From NCBI RefSeq assembly GCF_030285625.1, contig NZ_CP127294.1, positions 2,304,001 through 2,368,000 on the forward strand: a stretch of DNA of 64,000 bases, read 5' to 3'. The translations under genes were made by a program, and so were the position numbers. The DNA comes from Amycolatopsis sp. 2-15. GTDB lineage: Bacteria > Actinomycetota > Actinomycetes > Mycobacteriales > Pseudonocardiaceae. Positions 25,573 to 35,542 of the stretch are shown piece by piece (position 1 is the stretch's first letter; each line of letters opens with the position of its first letter). Below the pieces are notes generated by a model. It was not told where the DNA came from, did no database searches, and worked only from the letters and a program-made list of their open reading frames with translations.

Positions 25573-26844
25573 ATGACACACCAGCCCGCCCTTTCCACGC
25601 TCGCCGCCGCCGACCCGCAGATCGCCGGGCTCGTCGAGGACGAAGCGAAGCGCCAGCACGACAAGATCCGCCTGATCGCGTCGGAGAACTACGTCTCGCG
25701 CGCGGTGCTCGAGGCCACCGGCACCGTGCTCACCAACAAGTACTCCGAGGGCTACGCCGGCAAGCGCTACTACGAGGGCCAGCAGTTCATCGACCCCATC
25801 GAGAACCTGGCGATCGAGCGCGCGAAGGCCGTGTTCGGCGTGGACCACGCCAACGTGCAGCCGTACTCCGGCTCCCCGGCGAACCTCGCCGTGTACCTGG
25901 CCTTCGCGCAGCCGGGCGACACCGTGCTCGGCATGGCCCTGCCCGACGGCGGCCACCTGACGCACGGCTGGTCCGTGTCCGCGACGGGCAAGTGGTTCAA
26001 CCCGGTCCGCTACGGCGTGCGCAAGGAAACCGGCCGCGTCGACTTCGACCAGGTGCGCGACCTCGCGCTGCAACACCGCCCGAAGCTGATCTTCGCCGGT
26101 GGCACGGCCATCCCGCGCACCATCGACTTCCCGCGCTTCGCGGAGATCGCGCGCGAAGTGGACGCCGTGCTGGTGGCCGACATCGCCCACATCGCCGGCC
26201 TCATCGCGGGCGGCGCGCACCCGTCGCCGGTCGGCCACGCTCAGGTCATCACGACCACCACGCACAAAACCCTGCGCGGCCCGCGCGGCGCGATGATCCT
26301 TTCGGACGCTGAGCACGCCAAGGCCATCGACAAGGCCGTGTTCCCCGGCTTGCAGGGCGGCCCCCACAACCACACGACGGCGGCCATCGCCGTCGCGCTG
26401 GGGGAGGCCGCGCAGCCGTCGTTCGCCACCTACGCGCAGACGATCGTGGCGAACGCCAAGGCTCTGGCTTCGGCACTGCTCGACCGCGGCTACGACCTCG
26501 TCTCCGGCGGCACGGACAACCACCTGCTGCTGATCGACCTGACGAACAAGAACGTGGCCGGCAAGCCCGCCGCCCAGGCTCTGGACCGCGCCGGGATCGA
26601 ACTGAACTACAACACGGTGCCGTTCGACCCGCGCAAGCCGTTCGACCCGTCGGGCATCCGGCTGGGCACCTCGGCGATCACCACGCGGGGCCTGCTGCCG
26701 GAGCACCAGGTGCAGGTCGCGGAGTGGATCGACCGGACGGTGGTCGCGGCGGCCGCTTCTTCTGCGGAAGCGGAGTTGGACCGGATCGCTGCTGAGATCC
26801 GGGAGTTCTTGGAGCCGTTCCCGATCCCGGGTTACGTCGCCTGA
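25573..26844 (+). CDS. glyA: Serine hydroxymethyltransferase
   Basis: PLP enzyme that converts serine and tetrahydrofolate to glycine and methylene-tetrahydrofolate, the main source of one-carbon units. 423 residues, standard length. The PLP lysine is in TTTTHKTLRGPRG; other hallmarks are LIASENYVS, NKYSEGYAGKRYYEG, VQPYSGSPAN, and the C-terminal IRLGTSAITTRG. ATG 25573 is preferred (GGAG at 25564-25567); an in-frame GTG directly precedes it. The upstream ZTP riboswitch ties expression to folate status, which fits with the folate operon elsewhere in the window. Confidence 0.97.
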   Translation: MTHQPALSTLAAADPQIAGLVEDEAKRQHDKIRLIASENYVSRAVLEATGTVLTNKYSEGYAGKRYYEGQQFIDPIENLAIERAKAVFGVDHANVQPYSGSPANLAVYLAFAQPGDTVLGMALPDGGHLTHGWSVSATGKWFNPVRYGVRKETGRVDFDQVRDLALQHRPKLIFAGGTAIPRTIDFPRFAEIAREVDAVLVADIAHIAGLIAGGAHPSPVGHAQVITTTTHKTLRGPRGAMILSDAEHAKAIDKAVFPGLQGGPHNHTTAAIAVALGEAAQPSFATYAQTIVANAKALASALLDRGYDLVSGGTDNHLLLIDLTNKNVAGKPAAQALDRAGIELNYNTVPFDPRKPFDPSGIRLGTSAITTRGLLPEHQVQVAEWIDRTVVAAAASSAEAELDRIAAEIREFLEPFPIPGYVA

Positions 26845-27539
26845 GGCTGGTTTCGCTGAGCGAAGGGTCCCCTCGTGCATGGTGGTTGGTGCGGGGGGAC
26901 CTTTCGCGTCGTGGGGTTGGTGCGAAGGGGTGTTTCGTGCCGTTTCGGTGTTGCGAGGGGACCTTTCGCGCTGGAGGCGTGGCACGAGGGGACCTCTTGC
27001 GCCGAGCGTTCCGGTGTGGAGACGTTTGGGCTGCGGGCTTGGTGCAAGGGGACGCTTCTCGCGGGGAGTTTGGTGTGAGGGGGCCGGTCGTGCGGGGAGT
27101 TTGGTGTGAGGGGACGCTTCGCGGAGTAGTTGGCGTCGATGGGCGGGTCGTTCCGTGTCGACGGGCCGAGCGGGACCTTCGTGGTGCTGGCGGTTGTGTG
27201 ATCGGTCCCTTCGCGCCGCCAACCTGGCGCGAGCGGTGCTTTCGGGCGGGTTGCCCTGCCTGAGCGGACCGGTCGCGTCGGTGTGTGAGAGGTCCGGTCG
27301 AGTCGGGCGGGTGGTCGCGGAGGTCCCGCTCGGGCCGAGGTGCCGGTGCGAGCGGCCCGTGGGCGCCGTGGTGGTTGTGCGGGGTGACCGGTCGCGCCGA
27401 GCGGGTGGTGTGAGGGGACCGTTCGCACCGTGTCGGCGCGGCGAGGGGACCGTTCGCGTGGCGAACGGGCCCGCCGGAGCCCGGGCGCGGAGCCGTCAGG
27501 ACTGGGTCGCTCGGCGGCGGTCCGGGTGACGACGAGCCG
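26845..27539. repeat. Array of short degenerate GCGAGGGGACC-TTCGCG repeats
   Basis: About 15 copies of a roughly 20-base element related to GYGAGGGGACCNTTCGCG lie in this 695-base gap, spaced mostly 30-45 bases and all in the same orientation. Clear copies start near 26858 (as GCGAAGGGTCCCCTCG), 26890, 26930, 26954, 26981, 27047, 27078, 27107, 27412 and 27442. Between them are TTGGTG and GAGTTTGG fragments. Frames through it on both strands give only repetitive peptides, so I see no gene. Confidence 0.75.
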
Positions 27540-27986
27540 ATGCCACCTCTGCTCCTGCCGATCGTCCTGCCGACCGAGCTCGTCCTGCGGTATCGGGCCG
27601 TAGATCGGGAGCTGGTCGGGTCCGCGTTGGTCGACACGCCGCGCCATCTCGACGAGCTCGCCGAGGACATCGCGCGGCGCGGGGTGCTGACGCCGCTCAC
27701 GCTGGGCTTCAACGAGGAGTTCGGGGTCCTCGACGGCAACCACCGCATCGCCGTGGCGGTGAGGCTGGGGCCGGCCGAGGTGCCCGTCGCGCTGGTGAAA
27801 GAGCCGCGAAGCCCCCGGCCGGGCCACGCGCAGCCCATGCGTGAAGCCGACTTCGCCCTGCTCAACGCGCACCTCTCCCGGCGACCAGCGTCACACCCCC
27901 ACTTGCTTGTCTCATGCAAGCTTTTCAGGAACAGTTGCGCCCCGAAAGTAGTTGATGGATACAAGCAACTGCTCGACCAGACTTAA
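27540..27986 (+). CDS. Short ParB/Srx-like domain protein
   Basis: 148 residues. The central region DELAEDIARRGVLTPLTLGFNEEFGVLDGNHRIAVAVRLG matches the ParB/sulfiredoxin-like nuclease fold, whose GNHRI/GxxR motif binds nucleotide phosphates. The helix-turn-helix of chromosome-partition ParB is missing. After about residue 115 the sequence (HPHLLVSCKLFRNSCAPKVV) has poor codon bias and runs through what looks like the promoter of the next gene, so the original stop may have been lost. The ATG at 27540 has only a weak ribosome site. Function unknown. Confidence 0.55.
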   Translation: MPPLLLPIVLPTELVLRYRAVDRELVGSALVDTPRHLDELAEDIARRGVLTPLTLGFNEEFGVLDGNHRIAVAVRLGPAEVPVALVKEPRSPRPGHAQPMREADFALLNAHLSRRPASHPHLLVSCKLFRNSCAPKVVDGYKQLLDQT

Positions 27987-27998
27987 GGGAGTACCAAG

Positions 27999-29633
27999 AT
28001 GACCGCCACCATCACCGCGGAAGGGGGCACCGGCAAGCTGTCGCACCGGCAGATCCTCACTGTGTTGCCCGGGCTGATGCTCGGCATGTTCCTGGCCGCG
28101 CTGGACCAGACCATCGTGTCGTCGGCGATGAAGACGATCGCGGACGAGCTGCACGGGCAGAGCCTGCAGGCGTGGGCCACCACGGCCTACCTGATCACCG
28201 CGACGCTCTCGACGCCGCTCTACGGCAAGCTGTCCGACCTGTTCGGGCGCAAACCCATGTACCTCACGGCGATCTCGCTGTTCCTCGCCGGCTCGCTGGC
28301 CAGCGGGTTCGCGAGCTCGATGTACGAGCTGGCCGCGTTCCGCGCGTTCCAGGGACTCGGCGCCGGTGGGCTGATGTCGCTCGCGCTGGCGATCATCACG
28401 GACATCACGGCGCCGCGGGAGCGGAGCAAGTACCAGGGCTACTTCATGGCCGTGTTCGGGATCTCGAGCGTGGCGGGACCGGTCGTCGGCGGGTTCTTCG
28501 CGGGGCTGGACTCCTTCGCGGGGCTCACGGGCTGGCGCTGGGTCTTCCTGGTCAACGTCCCCATCGCCCTGGCCGCGCTGGTCGTGGTGAGCAAGGTGCT
28601 GAACCTCCCGCACACCCGCGTGCAGCAGCGCGTGGACTTCCTCGGCACCGGCGCGCTGACGCTGGGCCTGGTGCCGCTGCTGATCGTCGCCGAGCAGGGA
28701 CGTGAGTGGGGCTGGGGTTCGCCCGCGTCGCTGGGGATATACGCGATCGGGCTCGTCGGTGTGGTCCTGTTCATCCTGCAAGAACGCCGGGTGGGCGACG
28801 CGGCACTGCTGCCGCTGCGGTTGTTCCGCCGGCCGGTGTTCCGGGTGGCCACGCTGGTCACGGTGATCCAGGGCGCGGGGATGTTCGGCGCGATGATGTC
28901 GCTGCCGCTCTACCTGCAGATCGTGAAGGGCGCGACGCCGACGCAGGCGGGCCTGCAGATGCTCCCGCTCACCCTCGGGATCATGGTCGCGAGCCTCGGC
29001 TCCGGCGCGGTGATCTCGCGGACCGGCCGCTACAAGGTCTTCGCAGTGGCCGGCCTCGGACTGATGGCGGCGGCCCTGCTCGGGCTGTCGACGATCGGCG
29101 CGGCCACGCCTCTGGGCGTCGTGATGGCGATCGCGTTCGTGATCGGCCTGGGCCTGGGCGCCTCGATGCAGACGCTGCAGCTCGCGGCCACCAACGACGT
29201 CGCCCCGCAGGACATCGGTGTCGCGACCTCGTCGGCCACGTTCTTCCGCCAGATCGGCGGCACGGCGGGGACCGCGGTGTTCCTCTCGATCCTGTTCGGC
29301 ACGGTCGGTGACCGGATCGCGGCGGCCGTGCGCTCGGCGATGGCGAGCCCGTCGTACGTCGCGGCGCTCGCCCAGCACCCGGAGTTCGCGCAGCAGATGG
29401 CGAACGGCGGCGTGGACGTGAACGACACCTCGTTCCTCGCCCACCTCGACCCGGTGCTGGCCCGCCCGATCCTCGACGGGTTCGCCGGCTCGATGAGCGC
29501 GGTGTTCCTGGTCGGCGGGATCGTGCTGACGGTCGGGTTCGCCCTGGTCTGGCTGCTCAAGGAGAAGCCGCTTTCGGACAAGTCGGCGATGGAGCAGCGC
29601 TCGGAGCAGGAAGCGCTCGCGCTGGCGCACTGA
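27999..29633 (+). CDS. DHA2-family (EmrB/QacA) MFS multidrug exporter
   Basis: 544 residues and about 14 membrane helices. LDQTIVSSAMKTIADEL is motif D1, YGKLSDLFGRKPMYL motif A, FRAFQGLGAGGLMSLALAIITD motif B and GISSVAGPVVGGFFAG motif C, the antiporter signature. A large periplasmic loop precedes the last helix (about residues 450-495), typical of the 14-helix family. GGGAGT lies 8 bases before the ATG. The upstream stretch 27903-27985 contains the inverted repeat GCTTGTCTCATGCAAGC, a possible repressor site. It would export drugs or secondary metabolites; substrate unknown. Confidence 0.9.
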   Translation: MTATITAEGGTGKLSHRQILTVLPGLMLGMFLAALDQTIVSSAMKTIADELHGQSLQAWATTAYLITATLSTPLYGKLSDLFGRKPMYLTAISLFLAGSLASGFASSMYELAAFRAFQGLGAGGLMSLALAIITDITAPRERSKYQGYFMAVFGISSVAGPVVGGFFAGLDSFAGLTGWRWVFLVNVPIALAALVVVSKVLNLPHTRVQQRVDFLGTGALTLGLVPLLIVAEQGREWGWGSPASLGIYAIGLVGVVLFILQERRVGDAALLPLRLFRRPVFRVATLVTVIQGAGMFGAMMSLPLYLQIVKGATPTQAGLQMLPLTLGIMVASLGSGAVISRTGRYKVFAVAGLGLMAAALLGLSTIGAATPLGVVMAIAFVIGLGLGASMQTLQLAATNDVAPQDIGVATSSATFFRQIGGTAGTAVFLSILFGTVGDRIAAAVRSAMASPSYVAALAQHPEFAQQMANGGVDVNDTSFLAHLDPVLARPILDGFAGSMSAVFLVGGIVLTVGFALVWLLKEKPLSDKSAMEQRSEQEALALAH

Positions 29634-29643
29634 AATAGATCAA

Positions 29644-29685
29644 CGAAAGGGCCGTTCACCCCAGCCGGGGTGAACGGCCCTTTCG
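29644..29685. terminator. Bidirectional terminator
   Basis: Perfect 19-bp arms (29644-29662 and 29667-29685) with a 4-base loop between the convergent exporter and ppa genes. The arm contains CGAAAGGGCCG, similar in style to other hairpins in this window. Confidence 0.85.
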
Positions 29686-29713
29686 CGCGTCCTCAGTGAG
29701 CCGTCGCTGGCTC

Positions 29714-30229
29714 TCAGTGAGCGGAGCCCTCGACCTCTTCCTTGGCCAGCCGGTCCTGCTCACGCTGGTACGACCGCGAAATCTCGGCCTCGGCCTCCGC
29801 GCGGCCCACCCACGACGAGCCCTCGACGCTCTTGCCCGGCTCGAGGTCCTTGTAGACCTCGAAGAAGTGCTGGATCTCGAGCTTGTGGAACTCGTTGAGG
29901 TGGTGGATGTCGCGCAGGTGCTCCAGGCGTGGGTCGTTGGTCGGGATGGCCAGCACCTTGTCGTCCGGACCCTTTTCGTCGGTCATGCGGAACATGCCGA
30001 TGGCGCGGCAGCGGATCAGGCAGCCCGGGAACGTCGGCTCCTGCACCAGCACGAGCACGTCGAGCGGGTCGCCGTCCTGGCCGAGCGTGTCGTCGATGAA
30101 GCCGTAGTCCGCCGGGTACTGCGTCGCCGTGAACAAGGTCCGGTCCAGCTTGATGCGACCGGTCTTGTGGTCGACCTCGTACTTGTTGCGCTCCCCCTTG
30201 GGGATTTCGATCGTGACGTCGAACTCCAC
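29714..30229 (-). CDS. ppa: Inorganic pyrophosphatase
   Basis: Soluble family I enzyme that hydrolyses pyrophosphate and drives biosynthesis. 171 residues. [20 protein letters not shown] is the family N-terminus, [24 protein letters not shown] contains the metal-binding acidic residues (DGDPLD), and KVLAIP leads into the C-terminal helix. GTG 30229 with GAGGA upstream is chosen because it aligns with the conserved start; a longer frame to 30292 adds 21 unrelated residues. It is divergent from the PBP4 gene, the same arrangement as Rv3628/Rv3627c in M. tuberculosis. Confidence 0.95.
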   Translation of the reverse strand: MEFDVTIEIPKGERNKYEVDHKTGRIKLDRTLFTATQYPADYGFIDDTLGQDGDPLDVLVLVQEPTFPGCLIRCRAIGMFRMTDEKGPDDKVLAIPTNDPRLEHLRDIHHLNEFHKLEIQHFFEVYKDLEPGKSVEGSSWVGRAEAEAEISRSYQREQDRLAKEEVEGSAH

Positions 30230-30400
30230 GGCCGTCCTCGCTGCTTCTCGAATCTCGGTATCCCACACGTCGTGGGCGGCAACCGTAATCACCTCATTGA
30301 CGTCACTAGTGTGGACTACGCGCTGCCGCCGGGTCCCATGGATGTCGGCTAGGCAGCATGTGACCTTGGCCCCTTCCGGGCAGGTGAGAAGGAGTGGTGG

Positions 30401-33400
30401 GTGCCGGACAACGACCAGCCGATGTGGCCCGAGGGTGACGAGGACACGTCGTCGCGCGCCGGTGGGGCGACAGCGCGCTTCCCCATCCCCAAGCCCGGCC
30501 AGACCGTCACGGACCAGCTCGCCGTGCCGAACGTCACACCTCCCACGGGTTCTTCACCCGGCTCCGGCGAGCGTCCGCCGGGGTCGTGGTTCAAGCCGAA
30601 CGTGCCGCCTGAACTGATCCCGGGGCTGAACACTCCGGTCGAGCCGCGTCCGGCGGGTGACCTTGGTGGGCAGGCGGGACAGCAGGGGCAGCCAGGCCAG
30701 GTGAGTCAGCAGGGACAGCCGGGTCAGGCGGGGCAGCAGAGTCAGCCGGGTCAGTCCGCGCAGATGCGGCAGCCGGGACAGCCGCGGCAGGACCTGGCCG
30801 ATCGGTTGGGGCCGCGGCCGGGAGAGCAGCCGCGCGGCCAGCAGTCTCAGAAACAGCAAACGCCGGGGCAGCAAACACCGGGGCAGCAGTCGCAGGGCGA
30901 GCGCAGCCAGGCCCAGCAGGGCCAGGGTCTGTTCGGTCAGCAAGGTCCGGGCGGCCAGTCCCAGCCAGGCCGGCAGTCGCAGCAGGGACCGGGCCCGCAG
31001 CAGTCCGCGAACGCGCCGTGGGGCCAGCAACAGGGTCAACAGCAACAGCAAGGCACGTCCCAGCAGGGGCGGCAGCAGCAGGGCCAGCAGGGTCAGGGTC
31101 CCCAACAGCAAGGCTCGTGGTCACAAGGGCCGCAGCTGGACCGACCGGAAGGGCAAAGGCCGCAGGGGCAGAGCCAGCCGGGCCCACAGCAGGACTGTTC
31201 CGAAGGCCAGCGGCCGCAGGGGCAGAGCCAGCCGGGCCAGCAGGAGCAGCAAGGCCGGCTGGACCAGGAGCAGTCCGCGTCGGAGCGGTCGCAGCAGGCG
31301 CCGTCCGACCAGTCGACTCAGCAGTTGCGGGTGCCGCCGGCCGTGCCGTGGGTGCCGGTGGAGCGGCCCGCGCGGCCGAGTGATGGGGACCAGAACCGCG
31401 GTGATCAGAACCGTGGCGACCAAAACCGGAGCGATCAGAACCGGAGCGATCAGAACCGGAGCGATCAGAACCGGAGCGAAGAGCCGCGCCGGGTCGGGTC
31501 GATGTTCGAGGCTGCCGAGCCGGCGAAGGAAGAGACGAACGAAGGCGCCGGAACCGCCGGCAGGGAGAGCGGCACCGAGTACATCGACGTGTCCAAATGG
31601 GACGTCTTCCGCAACGAGCAGAAGCGCGAAGAACCCCAGCGCCAACCAGAACGCCAGCAACCAGAACGCCAAGAACCCCAGCGCCAGAACACCGAATCCC
31701 CGCGCGAAGAACGCTGGGACGTCTTCCACACCGCCCAGGGCGGCAACGAACCCGATGGCCCACGCGACGCACCCCAGTGGGACAGCCTCCAAAACCAAGG
31801 CCCCTGGTCCCAGAAAAACCAGACCAATCAAAACAACCCCGACAACCCCCGCGGCCTCCCCGAGCCGCCGCGTGGTGCGGTGCCCCCGGCGTCGGGGATG
31901 CAGGCCCGCCCCGTGCGTATCGAGCCGTCGGGTGAGCAGTTCCCGGCGGAGGCGACCGTCGGCATCGAGCGCCCCGCCGAAGGGTTCGCGGGTGGCTACG
32001 ACGACCAGGACCCGCCCCGCGGTGAGCCGCAACGGGAAACCCCGGCAGAAGAGCCGAAAGTCAAGAAGGGCAAGAAGAAGTTCGTCGTCCTCGGACTTGT
32101 CGTGGTGCTGGTGCTCGCGGCGGCGGGGGTCGCCTCCGCGATGCCGCAGGTGTCCAACAATCTCGGCCTGCCGTGGGCGCCCAACGCGCCGAAGGGCGAC
32201 AGCCCCGACCCTGCGTCCGTGACGCTCGCGTTGCACGGCCCGGAGACGTCGGGCCAGGGACCGTCGGCGAGCGGTGTTGCTTCCGCGCTGGCCGGGCCCG
32301 CCGGTGCGGCGGCGCTCTCGCAGCTCAGCGGCAGCGTGATCGACCCCGCGACCGGCTCCGTCCTGTGGGACCACAGCTCGGCCACTCCGCTGACCCCGGC
32401 GTCGACCACGAAGATCCTCACGGTGTCGGCCGCGCTGCTGTCGATGGACCCGACGAAGCGGATCGTCACCAAGGTCGTTCAGGGCTCGTCCCCCGGCACG
32501 GTGATCATCGTCGGCGGTGGCGACCCGTCGCTCACGGCGCTGCCCATCGGCACCGACTCGCCGCTCTACCCCGGCGCGGCCCACGTGGACGACCTCGTCG
32601 CGCAGATCAAGAAGGCCGACCCGAACGTCCAGAAGGTGCAGGTCGACGTCAGCGCGTACTCCGGCCCCACCACCGCCCCGGGCTGGGAGCCCGGTGACGC
32701 GCCTTCGACCTACGGCGCGCCGATCGTGCCCGCGATGGCCGACGGCGGCCGCCTCAACCCGTCGGTCGACGAGACGCCGCGCTCGGGCAACCCGGCGACC
32801 ACGCTCACCCAGCTCGTCGCCGACAAGCTCGGCGCGCAGGCCGCCGGCACCGCGAAGGCGCCCGCCGACGCGAAGGTCGTCGCGCAGGTCCAGTCGGCGC
32901 CGTTGCCGGACCTGGCGTACGCGCTGCTGCAGATCTCCGACAACGTCCTCGCCGACGCCCTCGGTCGCCAGGTCGCCATCACCGCAGGCGCGGAGGCATC
33001 GTTCTCCGGCGCGGCCGCGTCCGTGAAAAAGGTGCTGGCCGACCACGGGTTCGACGTCACGGGCCTGCAGCTGTCCGACACGAGCGGCCTGTCCAACCAG
33101 AACAAGGTGCCAGCGCGGCTGCTCGCGCAGGTGCTGGCCGAGGCGGCGGCGCCGGACGGCAAGAACCCGGACACCCCGAAGCTGCGCCCGCTGCTCGCGG
33201 GCCTGCCCGTGGCCGGCAGCCCCGCCGGCACGCTCGCCACCCGTTACGCCACGCCGAACTCGGCCGCGGGCAAGGGCTGGGTCCGCGCGAAGACGGGCAC
33301 GCTCACCGGCGTCAACACCCTCGCCGGCTACGTGCTCGACAGCGACAACCGCGTGCTCGCGTTCGCGTTCATGTCCAACGGCTCGGACAAGAACCCGGGC

Positions 33401-33454
33401 CAGGCCGCGCTCGACGTGCTGGCCACCACCCTGCGGAAGTGTGGCTGCAACTAG
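30401..33454 (+). CDS. dacB: D-alanyl-D-alanine carboxypeptidase (PBP4, S13) with giant Gln-rich N-terminal extension
   Basis: 1017 residues, about twice the usual length. Residues 1-560 are a cytoplasmic, disordered region extremely rich in Gln, Gly, Pro and later Asn/Arg/Glu, with a 15-base tandem repeat (DQNRS units). A basic stretch KKGKKKF and one membrane helix (about 560-580) follow, then the extracellular S13 peptidase: SxxK motif in [13 protein letters not shown], SxN in ISDNVLAD and KTG in [10 protein letters not shown]. The enzyme trims peptidoglycan stem peptides. GTG 30401 follows AAGGAG. It heads the conserved cluster with DUF2342, tilS and hpt. The N-terminal extension could bind cell-division or envelope partners; that is inference. 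Confidence 0.9.
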   Translation: MPDNDQPMWPEGDEDTSSRAGGATARFPIPKPGQTVTDQLAVPNVTPPTGSSPGSGERPPGSWFKPNVPPELIPGLNTPVEPRPAGDLGGQAGQQGQPGQVSQQGQPGQAGQQSQPGQSAQMRQPGQPRQDLADRLGPRPGEQPRGQQSQKQQTPGQQTPGQQSQGERSQAQQGQGLFGQQGPGGQSQPGRQSQQGPGPQQSANAPWGQQQGQQQQQGTSQQGRQQQGQQGQGPQQQGSWSQGPQLDRPEGQRPQGQSQPGPQQDCSEGQRPQGQSQPGQQEQQGRLDQEQSASERSQQAPSDQSTQQLRVPPAVPWVPVERPARPSDGDQNRGDQNRGDQNRSDQNRSDQNRSDQNRSEEPRRVGSMFEAAEPAKEETNEGAGTAGRESGTEYIDVSKWDVFRNEQKREEPQRQPERQQPERQEPQRQNTESPREERWDVFHTAQGGNEPDGPRDAPQWDSLQNQGPWSQKNQTNQNNPDNPRGLPEPPRGAVPPASGMQARPVRIEPSGEQFPAEATVGIERPAEGFAGGYDDQDPPRGEPQRETPAEEPKVKKGKKKFVVLGLVVVLVLAAAGVASAMPQVSNNLGLPWAPNAPKGDSPDPASVTLALHGPETSGQGPSASGVASALAGPAGAAALSQLSGSVIDPATGSVLWDHSSATPLTPASTTKILTVSAALLSMDPTKRIVTKVVQGSSPGTVIIVGGGDPSLTALPIGTDSPLYPGAAHVDDLVAQIKKADPNVQKVQVDVSAYSGPTTAPGWEPGDAPSTYGAPIVPAMADGGRLNPSVDETPRSGNPATTLTQLVADKLGAQAAGTAKAPADAKVVAQVQSAPLPDLAYALLQISDNVLADALGRQVAITAGAEASFSGAAASVKKVLADHGFDVTGLQLSDTSGLSNQNKVPARLLAQVLAEAAAPDGKNPDTPKLRPLLAGLPVAGSPAGTLATRYATPNSAAGKGWVRAKTGTLTGVNTLAGYVLDSDNRVLAFAFMSNGSDKNPGQAALDVLATTLRKCGCN
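31388..31477 (+). repeat. Six tandem 15-bp units encoding DQNR(G/S)
   Basis: Six consecutive 15-base units, the last three identical (GATCAGAACCGGAGC), lie inside the N-terminal extension of the PBP4 gene. Such units change copy number by slippage or recombination. Confidence 0.9.
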
Positions 33455-33512
33455 GCGAATCCGTTCCGGATTCAGTCGGGCAAAGTGCCCTCGTGCAGGT
33501 AGCGTCGGACAG

Positions 33513-34562
33513 GTGAGCCAGGAAACCGAGACCCGACGGCGGCCGATGGTCGACTGGGACCTCGCGGCGTCCACCGGAGCGCGGTTGGTGCGCGGTGGTC
33601 CGCAGGTGCCGAAGGAAGAGGCCGCGCGCGCGGTCACCGACCTGCGTGACCTCACGGCCGAGGCCGAGGGCCACGTGCGGGAGCTGACGGGCCTGGGCCA
33701 GGACCTGCCGCTGCTGCCGGGCACGGTCGTCGACCGGCCCGGCTGGGTGCGCTCCGCCGCGTCGGGCCTCGAAGCGCTCACGGGCCGCGCGCTGCCCGAA
33801 GCGCAAGGTGGCCCGCTCGGCCCGATCCTGGCGTCGGGCGCGGGCGTGCAGACGGGGCTGGTGCTGTCCTTCCTCGCCTCACGCGTGCTCGGCCAGTACG
33901 ACCCCTTCGGCGGCCCCGAACGCGAAGGGCAGCTGCTGCTCGTCGCGCCCAACGTGGTCGCCGCGGAGCGCGCGATGAAGGTGCACGCGCCCGACTTCCG
34001 GCTGTGGGTCTGCCTGCACGAGTGCACGCACCGCCTGCAGTTCACCGCCGTGCGGTGGCTGCGCGACTACTTTGCCGACGAGGTCGAACGCCTCGTCACC
34101 GGCATTGCCGGCCACTCCGCCGACGGCCTGTCCGATCTCGTGGGTCGCCTGCCCGAGGCGCTGAAGCAGCGCGGCAAGGGCATCGGCATCGCGGAACTGC
34201 TGCAGTCGCCCTCGGAACGCGCGATCTTCGACCGGCTGCTGGCTCTCTCGACGCTGCTCGAAGGCCACGCCGACTACGTGATGGACGCCGTCGGGCCGCA
34301 GGTCGTGCCCAGCGTCGAGGTGATCCGCTCGCGCTTCAGCGCCCGTCGCCAGGGCGGCGGTGTCTTCGACCGCATGCTGCGCGCCCTGCTCGGCCTCGAC
34401 GCGAAGATCCGCCAGTACGAAGAAGGCGCGAAGTTCACGAAGCACGTGGTGGACGCCGTCGGCATGGAGGGGTTCAACGCGGTCTGGCGCTCGCCGAACA
34501 CGCTGCCGACCCGGGCCGAGATCAGCGATCCCGCGGCCTGGGTGCGGCGCCTGCACGGGTGA
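33513..34562 (+). CDS. Zinc-dependent metalloprotease-like protein (DUF2342)
   Basis: About 349 residues. The HExxH zinc motif appears as LWVCLHECTHRLQF, and a downstream LEGHADYVMDAVG provides the further ligand typical of this zincin-like family, annotated in many actinobacteria as DUF2342 or 'coenzyme F420 biosynthesis associated'. The role is not established. GTG 33513 lies 7 bases after TAGCGT (33500-33505), suggesting a leaderless mRNA. The stop overlaps the tilS start (GTGA). The order PBP4 - DUF2342 - tilS - hpt equals Rv3627c-Rv3624c. Confidence 0.85.
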   Translation: MSQETETRRRPMVDWDLAASTGARLVRGGPQVPKEEAARAVTDLRDLTAEAEGHVRELTGLGQDLPLLPGTVVDRPGWVRSAASGLEALTGRALPEAQGGPLGPILASGAGVQTGLVLSFLASRVLGQYDPFGGPEREGQLLLVAPNVVAAERAMKVHAPDFRLWVCLHECTHRLQFTAVRWLRDYFADEVERLVTGIAGHSADGLSDLVGRLPEALKQRGKGIGIAELLQSPSERAIFDRLLALSTLLEGHADYVMDAVGPQVVPSVEVIRSRFSARRQGGGVFDRMLRALLGLDAKIRQYEEGAKFTKHVVDAVGMEGFNAVWRSPNTLPTRAEISDPAAWVRRLHG

Positions 34563-35542
34563 GCGCGCTCGCGGCGGTCCGCCGGGCCGTGCGGGAGTTC
34601 CTCACGACGCACGCGCCGCCGCCGGAGGTGTGCGTCGCCGTCTCGGGCGGGGCGGATTCCCTTGCCCTGGCGGAAGCCACGGCGTACGTCGCGCGCCACC
34701 GAAAGCTGCGTACGCGAGCCCTGATCGTCGATCACGGGCTTCAGGATGGCTCCGCCGAAGTCGCCGCGCGAGCCGCCGCGGCCGTGAAAGAGCTCGGCGT
34801 GGACGCGGCGGAGATCCTCACCGTCGACGTCACGGGCAAGGGCGGCCCCGAAGCCGCCGCGCGCACCGCGAGGTACCGCGCGCTGCGCGAAGCGTTGCCC
34901 GGCAGCGAAGGCGGCGAAGAGGGACTCGTGCTCCTCGGCCACACCCTCGACGACCAAGCCGAAACGGTGCTGCTGGGCCTCGGCCGCGGCTCCGGGCCGC
35001 GGTCGCTGGCCGGTATGCGCCCGCTCGACCCGCCATGGGGCCGTCCGCTGCTGGGCGTCACGCGCGAGCAGACCCGTGGTGCCTGCGCCGAGCTCGGCGT
35101 CGAGCCGTGGCAGGACCCGCACAACGCCGATCCGCGCTTCACCCGTGTCCGCCTGCGGGCGGAAGTGCTGCCGCTGCTGGAAGACGTGCTCGCCGGCGGC
35201 GTCGCGGCCGCGTTGGCCCGAACGGCCGCACAGCTGCGCGACGACACCGAGGCGTTGGACACAGTCGCGGACAGGATTCTCACCCGAGCGGGCGGGCCCG
35301 AAGGGCTGGACGTGACGGTGCTCGAAGGTGAGCCGGCGGCACTGCGCAGAAGGGTTCTTCGCAGGTGGCTGCTGGGCTCGGGCGTGCGCGAACTCACCGA
35401 CGCGCACCTGCGCTCGGTCGACGCGCTCGTGGCGCGCTGGCGCGGGCAGGGCGGTGTCTGGCTGCCGGGCAACTTGGAGGCGCGCCGGTGCCGTGGCAGG
35501 CTCTCGCTGTCCGGACCCGAACCCACCACCCGAGGGGAATGA
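34559..35542 (+). CDS. tilS: tRNA(Ile)-lysidine synthetase
   Basis: Modifies C34 of the CAU-anticodon tRNA-Ile to lysidine so that it reads AUA. The ATP-pyrophosphatase P-loop is [16 protein letters not shown] near the N-terminus; [34 protein letters not shown] and the [12 protein letters not shown] segment are family hallmarks. 327 residues, a normal length for the short actinobacterial form. GTG 34559 overlaps the upstream stop, and its own stop overlaps the hpt ATG, so DUF2342-tilS-hpt are translationally coupled. Confidence 0.95.
   Translation: MSALAAVRRAVREFLTTHAPPPEVCVAVSGGADSLALAEATAYVARHRKLRTRALIVDHGLQDGSAEVAARAAAAVKELGVDAAEILTVDVTGKGGPEAAARTARYRALREALPGSEGGEEGLVLLGHTLDDQAETVLLGLGRGSGPRSLAGMRPLDPPWGRPLLGVTREQTRGACAELGVEPWQDPHNADPRFTRVRLRAEVLPLLEDVLAGGVAAALARTAAQLRDDTEALDTVADRILTRAGGPEGLDVTVLEGEPAALRRRVLRRWLLGSGVRELTDAHLRSVDALVARWRGQGGVWLPGNLEARRCRGRLSLSGPEPTTRGE

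Noticed and set aside
26845..27500. CRISPR array
   Set aside because: The repeated elements are degenerate, spacers vary in length and are partly related to one another, and no cas gene is nearby.
26678..27964. Long minus-strand frames opposite glyA and the repeat array
   Set aside because: They are shadows of glyA and of the repeat array; composition is Arg/Pro/Ser-rich with no family signature or ribosome site.
31121..34045. 974-residue minus-strand ORF opposite the PBP4 gene
   Set aside because: Antisense shadow; the plus strand carries clear SxxK, SxN and KTG motifs.
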